This document shows positions 7,114 to 13,714 of a DNA stretch of 30,697 nucleotides, in pieces (position 1 is the first letter of the stretch; each line of letters opens with the position of its first letter). The stretch is from JBCCFW01 sp039029535 (GTDB lineage Bacteria > Acidobacteriota > JBCCFW01). Where the stretch lies: the NCBI GenBank assembly GCA_039029535.1, contig JBCCFW010000088.1:1-30697 (forward strand), given 5' to 3'. A program made the position numbers and the translations under genes. The notes beneath the pieces are model-generated. The model had not been told where the DNA came from. It did not search any database and worked only from the letters and a program-made list of their open reading frames with translations.

Positions 7114-7854
7114 GTGCCATCACTTCTAGTGATTCAGCGGAGGGGCGGGACTCGTGCGAGCTCCCTGGTGCTGACGGTCGCTGCCGTCTCGTGGGCGGTC
7201 GGACCCGACACCCTCGAAGCTCGTGAGCTGGCCGTGGCGCCGCTCATCCTCTCCCTGGACCACGGCGGCCCCGTCGTCTCCCGCCCGTCCGAGCCGACTG
7301 GAGCCGAGGAAACGACCGATCGGACCCTCGTCTCGGTGCTGCCCCCGGCCAGTGAGACCAGCGAGACCCGCTGGCCCGAGCCTGCCGAGCGCGGACCCGG
7401 TGCGGCCTTCCGGGCCGAGCTCCGGGAGCACGCCCTGCGCTACCGCGACACGAGCCCGTGGTCCTATGCCCCGGAGTCCCACCGGGACGACCGCAACGTC
7501 CGCCGCGGCCGCGCGAAGGCTGCCGAGAAGATCCTGTCGAGGGCGGCCGAGGAGGCCGTCGAGACCTGGTTCGAGCAGCGGGTCCTGAAGAAGCGCACGA
7601 AGACGAGCTTCGGCCGTCGTGGCGGTCCCGACCGCTGGAGCACGAGCCTGAAGGTGAGCCGGAACCCGAGGGTCTCCCTCAGCCGCTCGCTGGGGTCGAC
7701 TCACGTGCGGGTCGACCTGCCGCTCTCCGCCCACCAGGACATCAGCGTGCGCTGCGGTCGGTCTCTCTCACGACGCAGCGGCGGTCTCTCCACCACCGTC
7801 GCCGTGAACCCCTGGAACGAGTCGGCCCGCGTGGGCCTCGTCTGCGACTTCTAG
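7114..7854 (+). CDS. exported protein of unknown function
   Basis: No family recognised. With the GTG at 7114 the product is 246 residues. The start has a basic n-region (QRRGGTR) and a hydrophobic stretch (SSLVLTVAAVSWAV), fitting a Sec signal peptide. A Pro/Ser/Thr/Glu-rich linker (about 55-95) follows, then a helical, charged segment (about 96-160) containing AAEKILSRAAEEAVETWFEQ. The end consists of alternating hydrophobic/polar stretches such as STSLKVSRNPRVSLSRSLG and ISVRCGRSL, finishing in VGLVCDF. The terminal Phe and short amphipathic strands resemble outer-membrane beta-barrel or beta-sheet C-termini, but this is inference. Third-position GC bias supports this strand over the competing minus-strand frame. 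It is divergent from the acyl-CoA dehydrogenase and convergent with the pseudouridine synthase. The exact start is uncertain (GTG 7129 and ATG 7042 are alternatives). Confidence 0.6.
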   Translation: MPSLLVIQRRGGTRASSLVLTVAAVSWAVGPDTLEARELAVAPLILSLDHGGPVVSRPSEPTGAEETTDRTLVSVLPPASETSETRWPEPAERGPGAAFRAELREHALRYRDTSPWSYAPESHRDDRNVRRGRAKAAEKILSRAAEEAVETWFEQRVLKKRTKTSFGRRGGPDRWSTSLKVSRNPRVSLSRSLGSTHVRVDLPLSAHQDISVRCGRSLSRRSGGLSTTVAVNPWNESARVGLVCDF

Positions 7855-7907
7855 TCCTGACGGACACCGCTCCCGCCGACACGGTCCTGGTCCCTACCGC
7901 CGCAGGT

Positions 7908-8876
7908 CTACTCGCTCGGCTCCAGCGGGTCCGGCCACTCCGCCGTCAGCTCAGACGGGAAGTCCGCAGGCCAGGGCGCGACCGCCGACCGCTGCTCGCC
8001 CTCGACGTCAGTGAAGGCCAGGCTGCGCGCGTGGAGGAGGTGACGACCCGGCTCGAGCCCCTCCGGGCAGTCCACCGGCTGGCCGAGCTGGAAGCGGACG
8101 AAGCGACGCTCGTCGCCCCCGTGGAGCAGGTCGCCCACCAGCGGATGACCGAGCGCCGCGGCGTGGGCCCGCACCTGGTGCCGTCGGCCGTGGATGAGCC
8201 CCACCCGCAGGAGGGACCGGTCACCGGCGCTCGCGACGAGCTCGAGCTCGGTGACGGCCGCCCGGGCCTCCGGACCGGCCTCGGCCGCCGGGCGGGCGAT
8301 GACGCGGCCGGGCACGCGGCTCTCAGGCAGGGGTTCGAGGGGGAGCTCGCAGGTCGTCCGGGTCCATGACGGACGACCCTCCACCACCGCGGCGTAGGTC
8401 TTCTCGACGTGGTGGCACTCGAACTGCTCACGGAAGTGGGTCGCGACGTCGCCGCCGTCGGTGAGCAGGCAGCAACCGCTGGTGAAGCGATCGAGGCGGT
8501 GGGCCGGCGAGCGCCCCACGGCGGTAGCGAGGTCGGCTCCGGGATGCCGCGCGTTGCCCAGCGTTCGCAGGCCGGCGGGCTTGTCGACGACCACCCAGCC
8601 GGGACCGGCGAGCAGCTCCGGCGGTGGAGGGGGGACCGGACCGGCGGGGCGCGGCAGCAGGGTGACCTCGTCGTCGAGCTGCAGCCGACGGGCGGCCTTC
8701 GCCTCGTGACCCGAGCCGAGCAGCACGCGGCCCTCGTCCAGGGCCGCCTGGACGGCGGAGCGCGACAGGACCGGCATCATGGCCTGGAGGAAGCGGTCCA
8801 GCCGGCTCCCCACGTGGGCCCGAGTCACGCGGAACGAGCGCTCGGAAGGAGAGGAGCCCTCGGGTGAGTCACTCAC
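7908..8876 (-). CDS. RluA-family RNA pseudouridine synthase
   Basis: 322 residues. An N-terminal S4 RNA-binding domain (about 20-75, including SRLDRFLQAMMPVLSRSAVQ) is followed by the synthase domain: VVVDKPAGL (95-103), the catalytic motif HRLDRFTSG with Asp129, and GLIHGRRHQVRAHAAALGHPLVGD, the family's second signature. It isomerises uridine to pseudouridine in rRNA or tRNA. The S4 plus catalytic-domain order is that of RluC/RluD-like proteins. HRLDRFTSGC differs slightly from the usual HRLDxxTSGL, and the target position cannot be stated. Start is a GTG with only a weak ribosome-binding site. The 53 bases between this stop and the convergent orphan show no clear terminator. Confidence 0.9.
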   Translation of the reverse strand: MSDSPEGSSPSERSFRVTRAHVGSRLDRFLQAMMPVLSRSAVQAALDEGRVLLGSGHEAKAARRLQLDDEVTLLPRPAGPVPPPPPELLAGPGWVVVDKPAGLRTLGNARHPGADLATAVGRSPAHRLDRFTSGCCLLTDGGDVATHFREQFECHHVEKTYAAVVEGRPSWTRTTCELPLEPLPESRVPGRVIARPAAEAGPEARAAVTELELVASAGDRSLLRVGLIHGRRHQVRAHAAALGHPLVGDLLHGGDERRFVRFQLGQPVDCPEGLEPGRHLLHARSLAFTDVEGEQRSAVAPWPADFPSELTAEWPDPLEPSE

Positions 8877-8953
8877 GCCCGAACCCGCCTCGCACTCCCT
8901 TCGCAGTCAGCAGATCCGGTCACGCAGTAGAAGACTGGTGAGGGGAGCGAGCC

Positions 8954-9394
8954 CTACTCGAAGCGGGACTTCAGGAGAGCGAGCCGCTGGCGCTGGGTGG
9001 TCGGACAGTAGAGCCGGGCCTTCAGCACGCCATCGCGGCGATTCAGGAAGACGATGCCGTCGGTCCAGCTCGCAGCTTGCTCGGCTCGGCTGGCATCGGC
9101 GATCTCGAAGTCGAGACGGAGCCAGACGGCCTGGCAGGCGGGCTCGTGGCCAAGCTGACACGAGCGCTCGAGGGCGAAGTCGGCTTCGTCCGTGGCGTCG
9201 GCCTCGCGCGCCTGATGGGCTGCGTCGTAGAGGCGGACGGCGAGTTCGGTGCGCTCGACGGCGAGATGGGTCTCAGGGCTGACCGAGCGAGAGGAGATCA
9301 GGGAGACGCCGGTCACCAGGGCCAGGAGGCCACTGACGATCACGGACGTCACCACGCCTTTCGACACGGCAGGACGGGGCTCTGCGGTCACCAT
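8954..9394 (-). CDS. small single-pass membrane-anchored protein, unknown function
   Basis: 146 residues. I chose the ATG at 9392-9394 because GGGAG lies 5 nt upstream; a GTG 39 bases earlier is an alternative. A short N-terminal tail is followed by one hydrophobic helix (about residues 12-33) and then a soluble region of about 110 residues, probably outside the cytoplasm. That region has a helical, Ala/Glu-rich segment (AVERTELAVRLYDAAHQA) and three Cys (79, 87, 130). The segment DFALERSCQLGHEPAC looks like part of a Sel1/TPR-like helical repeat. No family is recognised with confidence. The gene lies 77 bases upstream of the pseudouridine synthase and about 315 bases after top6A. Confidence 0.6.
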   Translation of the reverse strand: MVTAEPRPAVSKGVVTSVIVSGLLALVTGVSLISSRSVSPETHLAVERTELAVRLYDAAHQAREADATDEADFALERSCQLGHEPACQAVWLRLDFEIADASRAEQAASWTDGIVFLNRRDGVLKARLYCPTTQRQRLALLKSRFE

Positions 9395-9708
9395 CACGGC
9401 TCCCGACTCGAGCGCGGGATCGATCTCGAGCACCCCTCAACAATGCGGCCGGCTCCTGCGCTTGTCGAGGAACACGCCGTCACGAAATGGGATTTTCTGA
9501 AGAAATTGGGTTGGTTCTGGGTCGTCTTGACCCAGCTCCGAGGACTGCTGGTTCGTGAACCGCGACTGTCCACCTGCCCGCACCTCCGCGCAACGCGCGA
9601 TCCGTCCCCCTCTCGGCTCCTGAAAGCCTAACCACCGCTCCACTAAATTCAAAGTCGACCCGTAGCGCCGAAGCCTTCAGCACCTTCTCTCGGCCGGCCT
9701 CGGGCGGC
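9395..9708. other. 314-bp gene-free interval downstream of top6A
   Basis: No convincing gene was found on either strand. A short minus-strand frame (9437-9652) lacks an ATG, a ribosome-binding site and normal codon bias. The segment around 9480-9515 is visibly richer in A and T than the surroundings, and one perfect hairpin lies at 9517-9535. The interval should hold the 3' end of the top6 transcript and the promoter of the small membrane protein gene, though no clear promoter hexamers stand out. Confidence 0.5.
9517..9535. terminator. 7-bp hairpin after top6A, possible terminator without U-tract
   Basis: CTGGGTC (9517-9523) and GACCCAG (9529-9535) pair perfectly around the 5-nt loop GTCTT. 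In the minus-strand direction it lies about 175 bases after the top6A stop. No run of T follows on either strand, so an intrinsic terminator is only possible; processing or Rho-type termination would also fit. Confidence 0.3.
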
Positions 9709-10836
9709 TCATGGCAGGAAGCCCTTGGGGTTGCTGAGCTTGGCCGGGAGGTACTCGTCGATGACGTAGTTGAGCCCCCACTTGGCCAGGGCCTGCTGCT
9801 CGGCGCGCACCCCCATCTTGATCATCGTTTCGAGTGCCGCCCGCCACTCCTTCTTGCCCTGGAAGAAGGGGTCGTTCTTGAGCGCGTCCTTGGCCCGCTT
9901 GACGTCGACGTCCTTGAGGGGGTGCGTCGGGAGCTTGTAGGTCTCGATGTCCTTGGGCGTGACGCCGAGGAAGCTCGCCTTCGGAGCGCAGAAGAACTTG
10001 TTCACGTGGGCAGCGTTGCCCGACCCGACCTTGAGGGTGCGGTAGATGTTCGAGATGCCATACGGGTCACAGTCGACGAAGGCGTAGACGGGGATCTTGG
10101 CCTGCTCGGAGAGACGGCGAACGAAGCGTCGCGTGGCACGAGTGGGGACGCCGGCCATGGACACGAGGATGCAGTCGGCCTTCTGCCAGAACTTGTGAGA
10201 CTGAAGACGCTGGAACATGCCCCCGGTCTCGATGCAGAGGATGAACTTGGCGTCGGTCTCGAAGCTGAGATGCTCGACTTGTGAGGGGATGGAGTAGGCG
10301 CCCGAGCCGAAGCGCGTGCAGTCGATGCGCTCGATGACGCCGGTCTCGATGTCGGGGTCGCTCACCACGAGGCGTCCGGCCACCGCCCCGCCGTGCTCGT
10401 CGGGGATGAAGCGGAGCTGCTCGCGGCTGACGCCGTGCGTCGAGAACATGGCCTCGATGTCGTCCATGACCATGTCGGACTCGGACTGCTCGGAGAACGC
10501 CGCCTTGTCCCAGTTCTTCGACTGGTAGTACGCGTCTCGCTTGGTCGCGAAGTCGTCGGAGCCGATCATCTCCCGCGAGAGGTTCATCATCCGCAGGGTC
10601 TGGGCGAAGGTCTTGACCGTGTTGACCGAGAGCGTGCGGGTCTTGGTCCCCTTGCCGATGACGAAGTGACCGACGCGTCGGTCGTAGCGCACGTTCGACA
10701 GGGCCCGCACGGGCATCGACAGGCTGGGCAGACGCCGCTTGGACGCCTTGGCATGAAGCTCCTTGGCGATGTCCTTGATCGCCTGGACCGTGATGCGATC
10801 GAGCTTCTTCTTCTGCTTGGAGGCATCGAGAGCCAT
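9709..10836 (-). CDS. top6A: DNA topoisomerase VI subunit A (Spo11-type)
   Basis: 375 residues, the normal size of archaeal Top6A. This is the DNA-cleaving subunit of a type IIB topoisomerase (A2B2) that passes one duplex through another using ATP. The 5Y-CAP/winged-helix part carries the tyrosine pair in KRDAYYQSKNW (Tyr103-Tyr104), at the position of the cleaving tyrosine. The Toprim domain has the metal-binding Glu203 in CIETGGMFQRL and the Asp255-x-Asp257 pair in VDCDPYGI, so the active site looks complete. GGAG lies 7 nt before the ATG. It is the last gene of a three-gene minus-strand cluster after top6B and a HEAT lipoprotein, with a 43-bp gap. Topo VI is typical of archaea and plants and patchy in bacteria, so horizontal origin is plausible; base composition matches the neighbours. 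Confidence 0.95.
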   Translation of the reverse strand: MALDASKQKKKLDRITVQAIKDIAKELHAKASKRRLPSLSMPVRALSNVRYDRRVGHFVIGKGTKTRTLSVNTVKTFAQTLRMMNLSREMIGSDDFATKRDAYYQSKNWDKAAFSEQSESDMVMDDIEAMFSTHGVSREQLRFIPDEHGGAVAGRLVVSDPDIETGVIERIDCTRFGSGAYSIPSQVEHLSFETDAKFILCIETGGMFQRLQSHKFWQKADCILVSMAGVPTRATRRFVRRLSEQAKIPVYAFVDCDPYGISNIYRTLKVGSGNAAHVNKFFCAPKASFLGVTPKDIETYKLPTHPLKDVDVKRAKDALKNDPFFQGKKEWRAALETMIKMGVRAEQQALAKWGLNYVIDEYLPAKLSNPKGFLP

Positions 10837-10879
10837 CGTTCACTCCGTGGACGGGGGGGCGAGACGCGTCGCGTCGTCG

Positions 10880-11833
10880 TCAGGGTCCGTTCTCGATGAG
10901 GTCGAGGACCTCCCGGGCTGCACGAGCGACCACCGGGTCGTCGCTGCCGAGACGCCGGCGTGCGACGTCGCGACCCGAGATGTCGCCGTGCCGCGCCAGG
11001 GACCGCGCGGCCTCGAGGGCGACGAGAGGGGCAGGGTCCTTGAGGTTGAGACGGAGGAAGCCGTCGACGGCCTCCCCCTCCCAGGTCGACAGGAGCCGCA
11101 GCACGTCGACACGCTCCCGAGGATCCAGGGTCTCCCAGGCATCGCGCACGAACGGCAAGGCGCGATCCCCGAGCCGACGGAAGGCGGTGGCCGCGAACCC
11201 GGCGTCACCGCTCCCCCGACGGATCGCGATCCGCAGGAGGGGCACCGCCGTCTCGGCCGGTCGCATCCGCGAGAGCGCCTCGATGGCGGCAGCACGCACC
11301 GTCCGACTCTCGTGTTCCAGGTCGCCCACGAGCGTCGACACGACCTGCTCGTCGTGCGTGCGAGCGAGCACCAGCAAGAGCAGCGCTCGGGTCTTGCCGT
11401 CGGTCTCGCGACCATGCGCGGCCGTGAGCGCGGCGACGTGATCCTCGGGATGCTCGAGGTCGAACAGGGCGAGCGCCGCCGAACGACGAGCTCGGGCGTC
11501 GGGCTCGTCGAGCAGGCGGAGCAAGGTCTGACGCGCCTCCATGCCTCGCGCGCTGATCTCACGACCCAGCTCACGTGAAGCGAGGAGATCGCCCGCGGCG
11601 ACGCGATCGACGAGCTCGGTCGTTCCGAGGTCTTGGAGGTCGTCGACCGGCATCTCCACCAGCCGCGCCTCGAGAACGCGCACGCGCTCTTCGAGCTCGG
11701 CCAGCCGCTCGTGCAGCGGGCCGTTGTCGGGAGGGGGCTGACAGCCCAGCGCGAACAAGGCCACGCCGACGAGCCCGAGGACGGGTCCTGACGACCCGCC
11801 TCGATTCCTCACTTCATCACCGATGGCGTTCAC
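10880..11833 (-). CDS. HEAT-repeat lipoprotein encoded between top6B and top6A
   Basis: 317 residues with the GTG at 11831-11833, which lies 4 bases after the top6B stop; a GTG at 11812 is an alternative that shortens the leader by 7 residues. A hydrophobic stretch (PVLGLVGVALFALGC) ends in a lipobox-like site with Cys31. Then comes a short coiled-coil segment (LAELEERVRVLEARL, about 44-58) and a series of helical HEAT-like repeats to the end, for example TRALLLLVLARTHDEQVVSTL and SRTVRAAAIEALSRM. HEAT arrays bind proteins; no catalytic motif is seen. The signal predicts export and lipid anchoring, which makes a direct role with a cytoplasmic topoisomerase unexpected, although the spacing implies cotranscription. 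Function unknown. Confidence 0.8.
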   Translation of the reverse strand: MNAIGDEVRNRGGSSGPVLGLVGVALFALGCQPPPDNGPLHERLAELEERVRVLEARLVEMPVDDLQDLGTTELVDRVAAGDLLASRELGREISARGMEARQTLLRLLDEPDARARRSAALALFDLEHPEDHVAALTAAHGRETDGKTRALLLLVLARTHDEQVVSTLVGDLEHESRTVRAAAIEALSRMRPAETAVPLLRIAIRRGSGDAGFAATAFRRLGDRALPFVRDAWETLDPRERVDVLRLLSTWEGEAVDGFLRLNLKDPAPLVALEAARSLARHGDISGRDVARRRLGSDDPVVARAAREVLDLIENGP

Positions 11834-11837
11834 CCGA

Positions 11838-13544
11838 TCAGACCTTGCGCCGGGTCTTCTCGAGAGCCTCCTTGAGGTTCTCGACCGTCTTCTCACGCTG
11901 GTTCTCGGACAGGCCGAGGATGTCTTGCAGCGCGATGCCGACGTGGGGCAAGTAGGCGTCGATGTAGGCGCGCTTCTTCGCCTCGTCGACTTGACGACGT
12001 TTCTTGCGAAGATGGACCCCGAGACGTCGACCGACGTCCATGAAGGCGAGCCGCATCTCCTTGATGATGTCGTCGTAGGGTGCGACCGCCTCCTTCGACT
12101 CGGAGGTGAACGGGACCCACACCGAAACGAGATGCACGAACAGCAGCATGGGCGCGGTCGGCAGGGCTCCCGACGACTGCGAGACCTGGTAGTTCTTCCA
12201 GGGCACGCTCAGCACCGCCTTGCTCGTCGCGCAGGCCGACTGCTGGTACTGCAAGGGCACGCGATTGGCGAGTCGATGGAGCTCGACGAGCTGGTCGCCG
12301 GGGAGATTGCCCCCATAAGCGAGACCGACCTCGACCTGGAAGGGGTTGCCGCGATACACGGTCGGCGAGCGAGTGCAGGCGTCGACGAACTCCGCCCCCG
12401 GAACGCGCTGCTCGAGCGCCTTGGTGATGAGCTCCTGACCGATGGGCGAGAGACAGTTCGTCGGCGGGGCGAGGATCTTGACCTTGGGAATGGCCGCGTG
12501 CAGCCGCTCGAACTGCGGCATGTCGAGACGACGCGGTGAGATCTTCGGCGAGATCTTGGCGACCTCGCACACCTTGTCGGAGACCTTCTTCGACATCCGC
12601 GAGAAGTTCGCGCTGAAGGCCGCCGAGAGCTGAGTCTCGGGAGCGTCGGTGAGGATCTGCGCCAACACTCCGAGCTCGACGCTCTGCGGGTGCGGCTGGA
12701 TCTCCTTGGGGAGCTCGGGCAGCTCCTTCGACACGCGCTCGTAGACGACGGGGTCGTCCTTGGGTGCGTGGTAGATGATCGTCGCGTGGGGGTTCGCGAG
12801 AGCGGTCTGCTCGATGTAGGCGTCGACGCTGCGACGACCCTTCTTGTAGGTGCCCTGGAGCTCGACGGTCACCGCCGTGCCGTGATCGTGCTCCCAGAGA
12901 ACGACCCGCTCTCGCACGATTTCCGGCTTGTTCTTCTTGGTGTCGATCCGCAGCTCGTAGCGGGTGGCCTGGTCCTGACGACCGGTCTTCGAGATGACGA
13001 TGGTCGCCTTGCCGGTGGTGAGCTGGCCGTACATCGCCGCCGCCGAGATCCCGATGCCCTGCTGACCACGGGACTGACGGTGACGGTGGAACTTGGAGCC
13101 GTAGAGCAGCTTCCCGAAGACCTTGGGGACCTGCGCCTTGACGATGCCGGGACCGTTGTCTTCGACGGTCATCTGGTAGCGGTCCTCGGAGACGGCGACC
13201 AGCTTGACCTTGATCTCGGGGAGGAGGCTCGCCTCCTCGCAGGCGTCGAGGGAGTTGTCGACGGCCTCCTTGACGGCGGTGAGCAACGCCCGGGCGGGGT
13301 TGTCGAAGCCGAGGAGGTGGCGGTTCTTCGCGAAGAACTCGGAGACCGAGATGTCGCGCTGCCGCGTGGCCATGGTCTGCGCGGTCTCGCGCTTCACGGC
13401 CTTCTTCTTGCTCGCCTTCTTCTTCCGGGCCGAGGCCGTCTTGCGGCCGGAGCCGGACGTCTCGGAACCCTCGTCGCCGGCTTCGTCGAACATGGAAGTC
13501 TGAAGGTCGGACTGAGCGCCGCGGGCGCGTCGGGCCTTGGCCAA
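11838..13544 (-). CDS. top6B: DNA topoisomerase VI subunit B (GHKL ATPase)
   Basis: 568 residues from the TTG at 13542-13544, which has GGAGG 6 nt upstream. A GTG at 13610 would add a poor leader and translate through a hairpin; the ATG at 13493 has no ribosome-binding site. The ATPase site is complete: the N box in VKEAVDNSLDACEEA (Glu93, Asn97), DNGPGI (129-134) and GQQGIGIS (160-167). These match archaeal Top6B closely, as does the helical start ISVSEFFAKNRHLLGFDNPARALL. The transducer region and C-terminal helices follow. Residues about 35-52 form a Lys/Arg-rich linker (ARKKKASKKKAVKR) that may contact DNA; it precedes the conserved core. It supplies the ATP gate of Topo VI for subunit A, encoded two genes downstream. 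Confidence 0.94.
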   Translation of the reverse strand: MAKARRARGAQSDLQTSMFDEAGDEGSETSGSGRKTASARKKKASKKKAVKRETAQTMATRQRDISVSEFFAKNRHLLGFDNPARALLTAVKEAVDNSLDACEEASLLPEIKVKLVAVSEDRYQMTVEDNGPGIVKAQVPKVFGKLLYGSKFHRHRQSRGQQGIGISAAAMYGQLTTGKATIVISKTGRQDQATRYELRIDTKKNKPEIVRERVVLWEHDHGTAVTVELQGTYKKGRRSVDAYIEQTALANPHATIIYHAPKDDPVVYERVSKELPELPKEIQPHPQSVELGVLAQILTDAPETQLSAAFSANFSRMSKKVSDKVCEVAKISPKISPRRLDMPQFERLHAAIPKVKILAPPTNCLSPIGQELITKALEQRVPGAEFVDACTRSPTVYRGNPFQVEVGLAYGGNLPGDQLVELHRLANRVPLQYQQSACATSKAVLSVPWKNYQVSQSSGALPTAPMLLFVHLVSVWVPFTSESKEAVAPYDDIIKEMRLAFMDVGRRLGVHLRKKRRQVDEAKKRAYIDAYLPHVGIALQDILGLSENQREKTVENLKEALEKTRRKV

Positions 13545-13550
13545 GACGGT

Positions 13551-13555
13551 CCTCC
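13551..13555 (-). promoter_or_regulatory. ribosome-binding site supporting a TTG start for top6B
   Basis: CCTCC on the plus strand reads GGAGG on the minus strand, 6 nt before TTG (13544-13542). No other in-frame start codon nearby has a comparable site. Confidence 0.6.
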
Positions 13556-13569
13556 GGTGTTCGGCCCCC

Positions 13570-13596
13570 TTCTCTTCGCCCAGCAGGCGAAGAGGA
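13570..13596 (-). promoter_or_regulatory. 12-bp hairpin in the top6B leader
   Basis: CTCTTCGCC (13572-13580) pairs with GGCGAAGAG (13586-13594) around the loop CAGCA, and two more pairs (one G-T wobble) extend it to 12 bp. In the top6B direction it ends about 25 nt before the TTG start, just ahead of the ribosome-binding site. No U-tract follows, so it is more likely a leader structure than a terminator. Confidence 0.45.
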
Positions 13597-13630
13597 AGCG
13601 AGGATACCACGGTTTCCGTCCCCTCCCTCC

Positions 13631-13644
13631 ACCCAGCGCTGGGT
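13631..13644. promoter_or_regulatory. perfect 14-bp palindrome, candidate operator
   Basis: ACCCAGCGCTGGGT is its own reverse complement. It sits near the middle of the 170-bp space between the divergent top6B and beta-propeller genes, where a dimeric regulator could act on both. A second short dyad, GGCGG-T-CCGCC, follows at 13665-13675. No regulator gene is adjacent. Confidence 0.4.
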
Positions 13645-13714
13645 CTCCGAACTCGCTGGCAGGAGGCGGTCCGCCAACCGAGAACCCGCGCTGTCAGGAG
13701 GGGGTCGACGTGCG

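Noticed and set aside
7126..7734. 202-codon minus-strand frame opposite the exported orphan
   Set aside because: The plus frame has a ribosome-binding site, a signal peptide and the expected codon bias; the minus frame has an Arg/Gly/Ala-rich product and poor start context.
9437..9652. 71-codon minus-strand frame in the gap after top6A
   Set aside because: It has no ATG and no ribosome-binding site, and its codon use lacks the strong third-position GC of real genes here.
9709..13544. A meiotic-type Spo11 system or an anti-phage defence system built on Topo VI-like proteins
   Set aside because: Full-length A and B subunits with all standard Topo VI motifs are present, and no nuclease, restriction or toxin gene is adjacent.
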